Assembly: GCA_012295275.1 (NCBI GenBank)
Contig: CM022670.1
Coordinates: 18,878,698-18,942,697 of the forward strand
Length of the DNA stretch: 64,000 bases
Direction of reading: 5' to 3'
Source of the DNA: Chrysomallon squamiferum
Lineage: Eukaryota; Mollusca; Gastropoda; Neomphalida; Peltospiridae
Within the stretch, counting starts at the first letter, position 1, and each line of letters begins with the position of its first letter. The translations under genes and the position numbers were made by a program. Below the pieces are notes generated by a model, which saw only the letters and a list, made by a program, of their open reading frames with translations, made no database searches and was not told where the DNA came from. Shown in pieces: positions 1-13,327 of this stretch.

Positions 1-639
1 ATAGTACATTTAATAAACACTAATATTTTATCTAACATTTTTATTCAAAAGTCTTTAGCCATTGCTTTTGCAGAAACTGAAATATATCGAGTATATGTTC
101 GACAAAAGTTAGGAGTCAAGGTTCGAAGAAAAATTATAAATATTTTCGACAATGTGTAAAGTGAAATGAAAAATTTAATGAAATTGCATACAATAAATTA
201 AATAATAAAGAGACTTGAACAAATTTTTTCATGACGATGACAATTATTATGGTGATGATGATAGTTTTATCATGGTAAAAAAAAAAAAAAAAAAAAAAAA
301 GATTGACTAGTTAATTTAAATAAATAAATAAAATGCTTCACCCAAATTTAGAAAAAAATTAAATATGTTTTCTATAATTTATTATTTTAGCATTGGTTGG
401 TCTACAGTACACATAGCAACACACACATACACGTGTATATATAAATGTATTTCAAATGTATTTTTTTTTAGATGAAAGGTATATATTTTAAATCACAGTA
501 CCTTCAAATAGTAAGTCGGATAATGGGATATCTGTCAAATAATTTAAACATTCTTTTCTTTTCTTTTCTTTTTTAGTTTTTATTGCTGTTTTGTTTGTTT
601 GTTTGATTTAGTTTTTTGTGGGTTTTGGGGAGGGGAGGT

Positions 640-1026
640 TTGCGTTTTCTGTTTGTGTGCGCGGGCGAGTGTGTGTATCTACTATCTGTTTTGGAACAAC
701 TTATTATATAAAATGTACTTCAAAAATTCAAGTCCATATATATAGTAATCTGTTTGGTTTTGCACAAGCGACGAATGCAACGTTATTGTTGTACGGGGCA
801 GGCTCAATTCTTTTAAAATTATTACGCCATTATCTACATTTCGCATATCAATGGCTTAAATAGAACCAGTCAATCCGTCCCCGCGGAACATGTTTAATCC
901 TGCGAAATGGATGAAATTTAAGTGTCAAACTAATTATGTTATTTTCGTGTAAAGTAACGAATTACTGAAAGTTACAGTGCATGAACATTTTTTTATTGTG
1001 AAGAATATTTTATTTACAAATACAAG
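640..1026 (+). promoter_or_regulatory. CC2D2A: Putative CC2D2A promoter and non-coding first exon
   Basis: This stretch has clearly more CpG dinucleotides than the surrounding AT-rich DNA, for example around 660-670, 768-800 and a CCCCGCGG patch near 880. It lies about 0.8 kb upstream of the first coding exon, which begins with a 3' splice site (TTCAG, ending 1815) just four bases before the ATG. An untranslated exon must therefore lie upstream. The best donor I see is AAG|GTAGGG at 1027. Promoter and exon limits are inferred; no TATA box or initiator is convincing. Bases 1-640 hold only AT-rich low-complexity DNA, including a poly-A run at about 277-300. Confidence 0.35.
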
Positions 1027-1819
1027 GTAGGGAATTTAAACCAATGATTTGGTTGTAAATATAATTACTGTAATAATAACTAATAACTAAACTTAAAATT
1101 ATCCATTTATAAATTACAGATTTACGGCTAAATTTAAAATTTAAAGTTAATTTGTAAAAAAAAAAAAAACCCAAAACAGTAATATTATAAATGTGTTGAT
1201 CATGATGAAACGGATGAAAGACGTTTTTTATTCACGTTTGCATGCAAGATTACCGATTATCATACAGACGATCATAATGCACAAAATTCTAAGTAGTTCC
1301 ATTTTGGACTGTATTTAATTTTGATTTCCATATTTATTTTATTTTATTTCATTTGTTATTGTAGTAGTTGTTGTTGTTATTTATTTCCTTTATATATATA
1401 TATATAAATTTTATCATTATTTATATAAGAAAGACTTATAATAAACTGATAGTTGTTATTTATAGTTTTAGAGATGAAATGAATAAATGATATCTCAAAA
1501 CCTAGGATACATGCAGCATAAAACTGTGGTTTAACTTTATAATCAAGGTCACTCTTATACAAAGTGTATTTTCTCATAATATGTTAAGCCATGACAGAGT
1601 CAAATCCTTTTTTTTTAGATAAACCATATTTTTCATTTACCTGTGAAACAATACAGTGAATATTGGCAATATGTATTTGTAATAATAATTGTTAAAAAAA
1701 TAATATAATTTATTATCACTTCTTCAACTGTAATCAGTAATCATAAAACAAAGGTGTAAACAAGTTTATAGACTGTACTGTTGCAAAGTCTTACATAATG
1801 TAACTAATGTTTCAGCAAA

Positions 1820-4800
1820 ATGGATGACCGACCAAAACCTCGCCCTCGTAGATCATCCACTCATCAACTAATGAGTGATGACAGTCAGGTGGAGCAAGGC
1901 GTGGTTAATCCAGCTGTGGTAAGTGTTAACAAATAAGACGTAAAGTGTTAACAACATATGGTCATTCTTTTTTTTTGAGAGCAGAGATTAATAAAGAAAA
2001 TAAAAAATTGTAGGAAAATGTAATACTATTCCTAAAGATAAATAAAATGGGCACTGTTTTGTGTCCAAGTAAAATTAAAAGTGAACATTTTTGAATATTT
2101 TTTTATTTATTATTTGTTTTTACTCTCATATTAACTTGCATGCAAAAAGCTCTTTTTTACTTCTTTCTTTCTCTCTCTCTTTTTTTGTTTTGTTAGCAAA
2201 TTAGAGATTTGAAAAAAGTAAATTAATCTTTTGCATTGTATTTTTTATAATAATTAATATGATAATAATCTAACTGGATGAGAAATTTATTTTAAAAGAA
2301 TCCATTACTGCTGTTCAGTTGATACAAATAGCATCTATATCATCTCATTACTAAAGAAAATAACCATTAATATCAATAATATAAAACTGGATTCTTTATA
2401 TTCATTCATTGTTCAATCCTACTGATACGACTTTGGGTCATCATTTTATGCAGTCTCTGAACTATGTTTTACAGTTGACCATGAAGGAATTACCTTTAAT
2501 TCATTATCTTTTTGCGAAATTTCAGCAGATGGATAGTGAAACTGCCTACCAAACATTTAGTCAGACTGAAGGAGAATCATCTGCAGCAGAGGTGTGTAAA
2601 AAATATTTTAAATGTTAATTACAATTCAAAATAGAGCACAAAGGTTAAACAAAATCTTTTAAACTACTTGTTGGCTGTTTTGATTTTGTTATATTCTTTT
2701 ATTCCCTTGCCTTTTTTTTTTTTTTCTTTTTTCGTTAAATGTATGATATATAAAATATAACCCTCTATAAAAAAAAAAATATAGATATTTTTTAATAAGT
2801 GATGGATATGTACAGTATATAATATCACTGTTAAAAGTTATTAAAATTCATACTTTGGCAGTAAATAGAATCATTTTACTGAAATTTCATAATTATGATG
2901 TACTGAAATATTAACCAATGTTTTAGATTGAGGAGATTGGGCAGGCCAAATCACTGGTGAAAGATTTGAAAACTCGTCGCAGACAGAGACAAAAAGAGGT
3001 CTGTATATTTAATTTTGTATCCTTTTTCAGAATTTAATTTTTATTAAATTAACATAAAATTTTATATTTTTTTAACTTGTTTCTTTCATTATTAACCGTA
3101 TCTGTTTTTTTTTAAAAAAAATTTAACACAATGAATGGGCTAGAATTTGAAGAAAAGATGAAAATGGCAACCCTTTGGAATAAACATGCCAAATTAAATG
3201 AAAAAAAACTCAAAATTTCTAACTAATCCTAGTTTGTTAAAGAGATAAACATATTATCATATTATATCATTAATAACAATTTTTGGAATAAATACTTCCA
3301 TCAGAATTCATAATGAAATCTGTCCTAAAGTGTGAAAATTTCAAAAACTCTGTGGTTATTTTTTTTTATTAATATTATTATAGAAGTGAAAAATATTTTA
3401 CAGTTTAAGTAATGGATTATAATAAATTCTTACAACTTGAAGAAAAAGGCCATGTGAATAATATTTGTTACTTATGTTCTTATTTAAAAAAAAAAAAAAA
3501 AAATTCATTGATTTATTTTGAAGTTGTCCAAACTCACAACACCTAAAGATGATGTGACTGGAGAGCTGAAGACTGTGAAAATGAAGAGTAAACAGAAAGT
3601 GGAAGAGACTTCCAGGGAAGGACTTGAGGAAGCAGTAGCAGAAGCAAGACAAGCTGCTGAGGCCAAGGATGAAATTGTCACTCTGCCAGCAGAAACAGAA
3701 GATGGAACAGTGACCATGCCAACAGAAGATGGAACTGTTACTATGCCAACTGAAACAGAAGATGGAACAATTCCAATGCCTGACAAGACAATAACAAAAA
3801 CAGAAGAAGGTTTGTATCAAAATGTTTTGTAAATAAATCTTTGTATTTTATAATGAGAACGACTTTTTGTGTAGTTTTCTTATCAGATAGATGTTCTTTT
3901 AATAGATGTAATATTTTGATATCAATGTTCTTATATATTGTTGTTGTTTAACATATCAGTTAAATCCAAAACTTTATAGTCATATTTTTCACAAATAAAT
4001 AAATATGCATGTGTTTAATAGCTGCTTTAGAGACAGTTCGTACTGAGGAGGTACCTTCAGCACGGCTTGAAGAAACCACTGAGAAACCTCCAGAAACTCC
4101 TACCTCTTCCCGCGGAATGTCTCTCAGAGCTAGAATGCGCAGCCGTGTACAAAAAGCTAAGGTAGAGTTGTTTCTGCTTAACACTTTATCTTGATTAACT
4201 TCTTTAAAATGTAAAAGTTAAATACTTTCATCTAATTTATTTATTTATTTATTTGTTTTATTTGTTATTGTTATTGGCTACTGTATAACAAATAACTAGT
4301 GTAATAGATGATTTTATAATTTACTATAAATGACTTGCTTACATGTTTTTCGTGTATTTTCATCAGACTATTTTCTTATTATTGTTATTAATTTGTTGTT
4401 ATTGTTGTTATTGCATCTACAGTCAGTTATATGGGAGTGTGTATATATCTGAATATAACTTTTAACTGTACACCTGAAGCTAGCATAATACTTTTCAACA
4501 CTTTATTGCTTTCACAATCATATATACATAAGAAATAACCTTCCAATTCAATCCTTTTTTATGTACACTTCTAAAAGAAAATTTTAAAATTAAAAAAAAT
4601 TAACTTTCAAATAAAGAACAGTAAAAGAAAATATTTCAAACTTCAAAATTTATTTCCATTCTTGAAAATGACAGTTGTTATTTAGATTCAAACTGAAAAT
4701 ATTGCCGTTAGTTTTCTTGTTAATTTTAAATTCTTATTCTCGAAATTTCTGATTAATTTTCTAGGAGCAAGCAGAAACAGAATTGCGTGAAGAGGCTCGC

Positions 4801-6835
4801 GAAGAAAGACAACGTCTGAAGGATCTTCGTCAGAAAACTTTGACTAGGTTTGACACAGAGGTAAGTTCAGTTATCTATTTTTGTATCTAAAAAGACAGAA
4901 GGAAACGTAACTGTGAAATGTAATATGTGAATATGTTTTTTTTCTGAAGGGAAACAAAAGTAGTAAGATCAGTCCTTCCTACTGATATAGAAAGTTGTTT
5001 ACTATTCCATCCTGTTATCATGTTTTTTTGATTGTGAGACTGCGGATATTATTTGCTACATATTGGTAAACATAGCCAAGGTGTATGAAGGCAAAACCTT
5101 TGAAAGCATAAACCCTGGTTGTATATAATATATTAAAAATAAAAATTCTTTCAGTGGAATTTTATGCTGTAGTTGTATTTATTATTTTAATATGTTTATA
5201 TCATTTAAATATGTTTTGAGAAAGAGAAGAAATATGTTTTTTAAATCTACATATGGCAAGCATTTTTGGTTCCCCACTTTGTCTGTTCAGTATTTGTCAT
5301 TTATATTTGTTAAAGTCTGTGAACATGGTAAACATGGTTTTATAGCTGCTGACTGAAAAATGACAGCAATGCAGTTATATAGATAGGACATTTATATATT
5401 AATATTATAATTTGTTGTACTACTTTTAGAATTCATTTAAATATTAATATTATAATTTGTTGTACTACTTTTAGAATTCATTTAAATATTTTGTTTTGAT
5501 TTTAGAAAGTATTAAATTCAGTATATCAACAAGATATAGTATTACTGTTATATAAACTTGATTATGTACTTGTGGGTTAATGTTGTGAAAATAACATGTA
5601 ATGGTGTTATTGCTTTAATTTGATTGATTTATTTTTTCGATTGATTATATTATATTATTTATTTATTTATTTATTTTTTGGTTTTTATCATATAAAGATG
5701 AGTGATGTAGATATTGAAAAATTGGCTGAAGAACGTCGCAGAAAAGTTAAACAGCGCTGGGCAAAAATGGGAATGACGGACATGCAGGTAAGGAGTTCTT
5801 TTTGTTTTGTTATACTTATTTATGTTTAAAACTGTAAATTTCATAAATTTCATATTAGGTTTGTCGCATTTTGGTTCAAGTTAATTAATGTCTGACTGTG
5901 GAAGCATATATATCTGTGTATATAGTTATGTAAAATGGTAGCAAAACCTTTGAAGTTTTATGAATAATTATCAACATAATTTTGTGAATGTAATAACTGT
6001 TTTTACATTTTTATATGTTATATTTGAATACAAATTTTGATTTATACATCAAAAATATTGGCTGCATTGTAACACATAAATATTTTTGCAGTATAAAAAA
6101 AAATCTTCAGAATATATATGTGTGTTTATATATATATATATATTCATAAAAATGTATTTTACAGTACGATGGTTATTTAGAACATTTTTCTTTTGATTGT
6201 GTCAGTGTGTTTGTTCATGCTTGGGGAAGGAATCTGCTCTTTAAAAAATCTAATATAATGTTTTATTCTATCAGGAGAGTGGCTTACCTAGCACAAAGGC
6301 AGCATATGACTTTTTTACTCGTCACTGGAGTTCTGATGAAGAAGAGGACAAAGAGGTCAGGGTTATAAAACCAAAGCAGGAAGCAGAAGAAACTGCAGAA
6401 GGGGAAGAAACAGAAGCCAAAACTGCACAGCCAGAAGATGAACAGGTGAAAGATATTAATTGTTTTATAATATAAGATAATAATAATTAATGAAAATGGT
6501 TGTTGTATAGAAACAGAAAATCTTAGATTAAATAATAGCAGTTTAAGAATAAAATATTTCTAAAATTACATTTTTATGTGTGTTAAGCTTTGAATGGCTG
6601 GTTATTCCATATTGATACATAATTATGTCAAGCTTGGTCTCAAAGTTAATTTCACTACCCCCAAAAAACATAGTGAACATATATTCTTTTTGCTAAATCT
6701 TAGGTAAGATTTCATTTATGTTGAACACACTTTTATTAATTCCAGACATTGATAGACAAAGCTAAAAAATATGGATAGAAAAATAGATAAATGATAGATG
6801 CATAAATAGATAGATAGATAGATACATAGAATCAA

Positions 6836-6866
<31 letters not shown>

Positions 6867-9800
6867 TTCATGTTTGCTTATTATCATGTGCATATAATAT
6901 AAATATCAATAGCAAGAATAAAAGAGAATAATAACTTAATATAATTTTGTTTTTCTATTAATATCTTACAGAATAATGATTGCCAGTTAATTTTGAATAA
7001 AATATAATTTTTATTTTATTCATTTAGGAAGAAGAAACAACAGATGGTATGTAAAAATGCAATAATTTCTTCTAAATTTACAATGTGCTGTTATTGTAAC
7101 AAACTCAAGAAGATATACATGACTTATAAGAAGCCATTTTTATTTTACTCTGATGAAACTTATTAATAATAACATTATTAATTTATTTATTTAATTATTT
7201 ATTATTATTTTATTTTTGTCATATCTGCACAGCTGCCATATTTGACTGGAGGTTTTAAATAATTTGTTTCTTAGGAATTTTGGTATCTCCTCATTTATCT
7301 TACCCCTTTTAGGGAAATGAAAATAAATTTAAAAAATGCTTGATAAACTAAGGATGTTGACATTTTGAATGATTTAGTCAGTTTGTCTGGTATGTTTTAT
7401 TTATTTTTGTTTATTTTATTTGTTTGTATGAAATGAATTAATAAATGAAAAATTATCAGATTCCTTATTATTGTCATACTTTGTTATTACTAAAGGGATA
7501 ATGATGTACCAAGTTCCATCTATTAGTTTTTTCTTCCTCGTCTGCAGAAAGGTATATATAAAATATCACTTGCTACTTACTATTATTAGGAGTCCAAGAA
7601 AGTGGGTTTCCTCTCTCATATCAAAATTATATCTATTAAAAAAAAAAAAAAAAACATGTTACAAATCCCAATATCTGTTACTGCAATATTCTTAGGTTGA
7701 CCTAAACAATCATTCATTCTTTGTTCACCAAAAGCTAATAAAACAATAACTTTTTTTAGTATACACATAACGACTTTTTATATATGTTATTGAAGTAATG
7801 TTCCCTTTCATTTTAGATAAAAAGCCTTTGCTTGGAGAAAAGGATGTGATTGAGGGTGAAGGACTTATAGTTATAAGAAAGCCTGAATTCATAGATCCTG
7901 TTGAGAAGAAGAAATTGGAAGATAAACTTTTGTTTGTTCCTTCTACAGCACCAGGTATGTCAGTCACAGAATTTTATAAACATTTGTTTGCTCCCTATAT
8001 AAAATTATGTAGATAGTCCACTGAATTCAATGCATAAAATGCTTATCATATTAAAAATGTATAAAATCAGTTGTTAAAGCAGAAGAGCTGTTGGTTATGT
8101 AAATTGTATTATTCATTTATTGTGACTTACAAATCAACAACTAGTAAGCCATGCACTTTGCTATTAATAATAGATCATAGAGTGATCACAGGTCTTTTTC
8201 TTGAATATCATAATTCACCAAAATAAATAAGTCAGATGTTTGACATTATCTTATGGTTAAATATATTCCTTCATTCATTCATGCTTCGTACTACTGTTAT
8301 AAATGAATTATTCAGTGCCATCAGCTGAGAAGATTACTGAAGAATTACAGCCTCGATACTTGGAAGAAGAAGGGTTCTATGTTGGAGTTCGTCCTGAAAT
8401 TCCGGTCCGTAACCAGAACAAGATGGAGCAGAGATTGGTACATCAACCTGACAACAAGGTTTGTGTTGATAAGACATGGTAAAATTTCATAGAATATATA
8501 TTAAATTTCATGTATAGTACTGACTGTAAATAGCAAAATATATTTTGTGTACTTCCAAATTCTTATATTAATGGATATCATGTTTGTTTATTAAAATGTT
8601 AGTATGGTATTATTTAAAAAAATGTGAAATACATTTAGTATACCACCAAGATTTATGTGTTTGTTGACATCCAGTGTTTACTACTGATAAAGTGTAACAA
8701 AAATATCTTGTTTTTCAAAATGTGGAAATGTTTACAAATGAAATAAAAAACATTATTTTGACTGTATTTCTGTTTTCAAGGGAAGAGATTGGTTTGGGGA
8801 GGATGGGAAAATAATAGCTCTTCCAAATCCTCTGCGACCATCACCTTCAAGACCAGCAGTACCAGATGAACCAGACCCAGATTTGGAAACTGTCTTTAGG
8901 AAGGTATTAAGAAATATGTTGTTAGTGAAATACTATTTATATATAATTATATTGAAAGATAGAGTTATAATTGTTTTTGTTGAAATTTGGAAGTTATTTT
9001 TAGCAATATATGGTCATAACAATTCTAAAACTGTAGTTTAAGTTTATGATTTGTTTTATTTTCTGGGCTTTGATTGACAAGAATTGGTTATACTCTGGGT
9101 TTTGTTGTTGTTTTTTTCAATTTGCTATTAAATCTAATATTATTATTAAAATGGCTTTTTAAAATTCATTTGAATGAATACAAAATTATTTTTAAAATAT
9201 TTAAGAACTTGTACATTAGATTTAATTATTTTTCCATTATGTTAAGTTAATCATTATTGTGTCATATAATACTACTGCCATAATTTTAAATCTGCACTCA
9301 AAGTTCATTTTCATATTGCAATTTTGTTTTAGTTTTCAGTTCACTTAATCATAATTATTAATTTAATATATAATGATGATGCACATATTATAGCAATATT
9401 ATTTCCATTTGTAATATATAATCATTAATGTATGTTATTTTGTCCCTATCTAAAATATATTGATCATTTGTAGCTTTATTATTTCCTTTTATAAAATATC
9501 TTGATTAATTAAAGCATTATTCTTTCTCTTTAAAAATACACTGATTAACTATCATCATATTGATTCTGAATTACACTGAATCAGTAACTAATCCTATATC
9601 AAAAGCACTAAATTCTTGAAAATTATTTTTTAAAATATTTCAGGCTATAGTCCGTGAATTTGATCAGCGATACATAGATGGAGCTATTGAAGGAAGTGGC
9701 CATTATCAGTTGGATGTGGACATTAATTCTCTTGAATTTAGTCACCATCATTTGTTCAGCAGGGAACATGTTCTTTCTGAAAAACTGTTTGATCTCTATC

Positions 9801-12800
9801 AACAATACTTCATCCGAAAAAAGAAAAATATGACAGAATTTTTAAGAGAGAAGGTAAATTGTTGGCCTTTTTATTTTGGGGAAGTGGGCAAGTTGAGCTC
9901 AATTGATTTATTCCAGAGCGAAAGAATAAAAATGTAAATTTTAACAATTTAGTGAAATGTACATGAAGTAAAATGAGTGACCTGAAATTACACTTTTACT
10001 GCAGTTTTTGTTATTATCCTAGTTTGCTATTATGTGACATCAGTAGTTTTTAATTAGTTATTATATTTTAGTTAGTATCTTTTTTCTTTAAAAATATAAT
10101 ATCATATTTATAATAGTGGAACAAACCTGATAAAAGGTGATTTATTTTATTAGATCACAGGTATTTTAGTGTTTTGTATGTAAGATTTGTTTGTAAATTA
10201 ATGCTAATTTTATCTGATATATTTTAAGCGTTACTAATTGGTGATGCCTACAGATTCTGTAATAACTAGATTTTAATTTTTTCAGCTTCAAGCACTGAAA
10301 GGATCCAAAATACATTTAGAAGAACATATCAGCAATAACAAGGTAAATATTTTTGCTATTTGTTTTAGGGATTTTTATTATTTCTTTGTATTTTCTTCAA
10401 ATAACTTAACACAACTGGAAGTAATGTTAACCTAAAATGAAACTTGATTATTCTGAAAACCAAGACTAATCTAATACATATTATTTCAATTTGAAGAAGT
10501 TCTTAAGTAAAGTGGTACCACATCTAACTTTGAATGTTCAATGAAATATTTTCACATTTTGTTATTTCTGTGTTAAGTCATGCAGTTAGTTCTTATTGAA
10601 AACTGGTGGTAATTTTGTTTTAAAATTAATCTTTCAGAGTCAAATGAGTGCAAGTGATCGGAAAAACTATGAAAAACGACTCAAGGATTACAAATACGAA
10701 ATAAAGTAAAAACCACTTTTTAAATACTTTTTTAAATACTAAAGATATTTCAACATTCTCTTTCCTTTTAAACTTTAAAATGGACATACAATCAAACCAT
10801 GTATTTCACATCCAACAAAATATTGTATTTGTTAAAAATGTAAATTACTTTTTAAATATTACTGTAAATCTTTTAACAAACATATTATAAGATTTACAGT
10901 AATATCTTGCTTAACGATATCCCGCTTTAACGATATTTTTTTACAAATTATGTAAATAGAAATTTAATAGTTAATTGCTCGAAATAAATGGTACAAATGG
11001 GTCCAATGCATGTGTTTAAGTCAGTTTTTCATTTGTATTTTGTTTGTTTTTTGTTCAGTCACATGCTAAAGCTTCCCTCATCTGTGATCAGTTTACATGC
11101 AGACATTATACATGCATGTGGTGTTCAGATTCTCTCTTATCTTCTGCTTCCATTTAGACTTAACACCTTTGTCATTTATCCTTCCAGTATGTCAAAACAA
11201 ATACAGAGCAGTGAATGCTGATGATAAAAAGAAACAGACGCGAATAACTTCAGAAACAAAAAACAATATCTTAAATGAACACAAAACTGGTAAATCCATT
11301 AAAGACTTAGCTGCAAAATTTTGTTTGTGTCAGTCAACTGTACTGACGATTTTAAAGGATAAAGAAAAATATTTGAATGAGATTAAAAGAACTCACTCCT
11401 TGCATTCTATGAGGGTACAAAACAAAGAAGGAAAAACTTTTGTCAGTATGTTAAATGATCAAATGCAATTATTAAATATGCCTGTGACTCAAACTGTCAT
11501 ATGTGCTAAAGCAGTACATATAAATTAGTCTCCCGTTTAACAATGCCTCACTTAATGATTGGAAATTTGGAAACAATTATATCGTTAAACCAAGGTATTA
11601 TTGTATTTAGTCTACAGAAAAACAGAACTGAGCATTTTAGCTTCTGTTTGAATTTATTTTTATAAATAAAGAAGAATATGTAAGTTTTATTTTCTATACC
11701 TACTCTGTTTACAGAATTAAAAAAATCATTAATAATACAACAACATTACAAAGAAAAGGAATAAAGTGTTTAGTCTAAATGTTTACTTTATCTTGTTCGT
11801 TTCATGTAACTGCTGTACAAACAAAAGATAAAAAGCAATACAAGTATTAATTCAGTTTCAACAGGGAGAGTACATATTTGTAATTGGCATGTTTTTTCCA
11901 TGGGTCATACAGAGAAGTGGGTTTTTTTCTTCAGTATTTACAAAAAATTCATAGTTTTGTACTATATTAATAAAGTTACCAAAAATAAAATAGTTCTTGA
12001 TAGCCTGTGTTTTCCTATCAGCTGTTTTCTTAATCATAATGCTTGGAGTGGGATTGAGGGAAAGAGAAAGAAAATGAAACAGAGGTAGCAACAACAGTGG
12101 ACAAAGCGTGAGAGCTGCTAAAGCTGTTGTTTTGTATTTGCAGACAAACACGACTGATGCGTGATAGAGAAGAAGAAATAGACAGAACTCTGCTGAAAAA
12201 CAATATCCACACTTGGAAAGAACTAAAAGCTCAGAGAGAAGAGCAGGGTTATACCAACACTTCATTAAAACTGAACATCACAAGGTAATAACAAAGAAAT
12301 TAAACTGATTTTCTAAATATTTAAAATAGCCACAGTATACAAATTAATATTATTCTCTATGACTCAGAAAAAAAAAAATTGATTTTATGTTCATTATATT
12401 TTTTTTTTTCTCCAAAATTAGAACTTTAAGGGAATAAATTTGATCATAAGGATTTTCTGTACATGGAAGATAATGACACTTTAATGAATGAAGCCTGAAA
12501 TAATGTGTTTTACTGAAAATAATGCCGAAATGACATATCAACATGCTTTTAAAAAACATTTATATAAATATGAATTAAAAATGTATAAGATAAGTATCTT
12601 TACAAAGTTGTGTTATTAAATGGTGATTTATTTTATTTTATTATTTTGTTTTTTTTCTGCAGTGAAGAATCAAACAAAGTTGAAGATCAAGTTTGGTGGA
12701 AGAATGAAATGGAAGAGGAGCTGTCTGAACTGAGGGAGGAATTTGAAGAAGAATACAAACGCAGATTAGCTATTTACAGTGAACAAATGCAGGCATTGGA

Positions 12801-13266
12801 AAACCAGAAACAACAAAAGGTTGGTTTACTGATTAAAAGTTTAAACTTCATTTTGTAAATAACACACTGAGGCTGTAGCTCTTTCATAAAACACAAGACT
12901 GAAGTGTAGAGAGGTGCAGATTCAAGTTTTGTTATTTGTTTCTGTTAGTCCTTAAACAGAATGTAAGTAAGTAAAGTATGTGCTTTTTCTACTTTTTGAA
13001 ACATTCTTGCTGATAATTGATGAGATTGTCAAATAATTAAAGAACCATATTTTCTTTCCCAAATGAATTATTAAACTTCATAGAAATCCATTAAAATAGA
13101 AACATAATGAGGTGTTATTTACAGTTATGTCAGAGTGTTTAAGATGAACACTAGGATTTTTACTTAAAATACTCACAGTACTGAACCACCCAAGTGTGTC
13201 ACATTCTGCTGAAAACTAACTTAGTGCCCAAACAATCCTTTAGCAGCCATCCTCTTACAAGTGGAC

Positions 13267-13327
<61 letters not shown>

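Larger units (their letters stand above)
1820..8903 (+). other. CC2D2A: CC2D2A exons 1-12: N-terminal acidic region
   Basis: Exons: 1820-1918, 2526-2591, 2927-2998, 3524-3809, 4022-4161, 4765-4860, 5698-5787, 6275-6445, 7028-7046, 7817-7954, 8316-8458, 8781-8903 (residues about 1-481). Phases join without a break. The region is rich in Glu, Lys and Arg with short helical stretches (for example [16 protein letters not shown]). Exon 4 encodes short Thr/Glu/Asp/Gly/Met/Pro repeats of the type TEDGTVTMP. Exon 9 is a 19-nt microexon. Exons 10-12 hold the first clearly family-like block ([13 protein letters not shown], then [12 protein letters not shown]). The introns contain only AT-rich and low-complexity DNA. 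Confidence 0.85.

Noticed and set aside
618-863. 81-codon open frame upstream of CC2D2A
   Set aside because: Biased, low-complexity translation with no recognisable domain or splice support; it overlaps the probable promoter.
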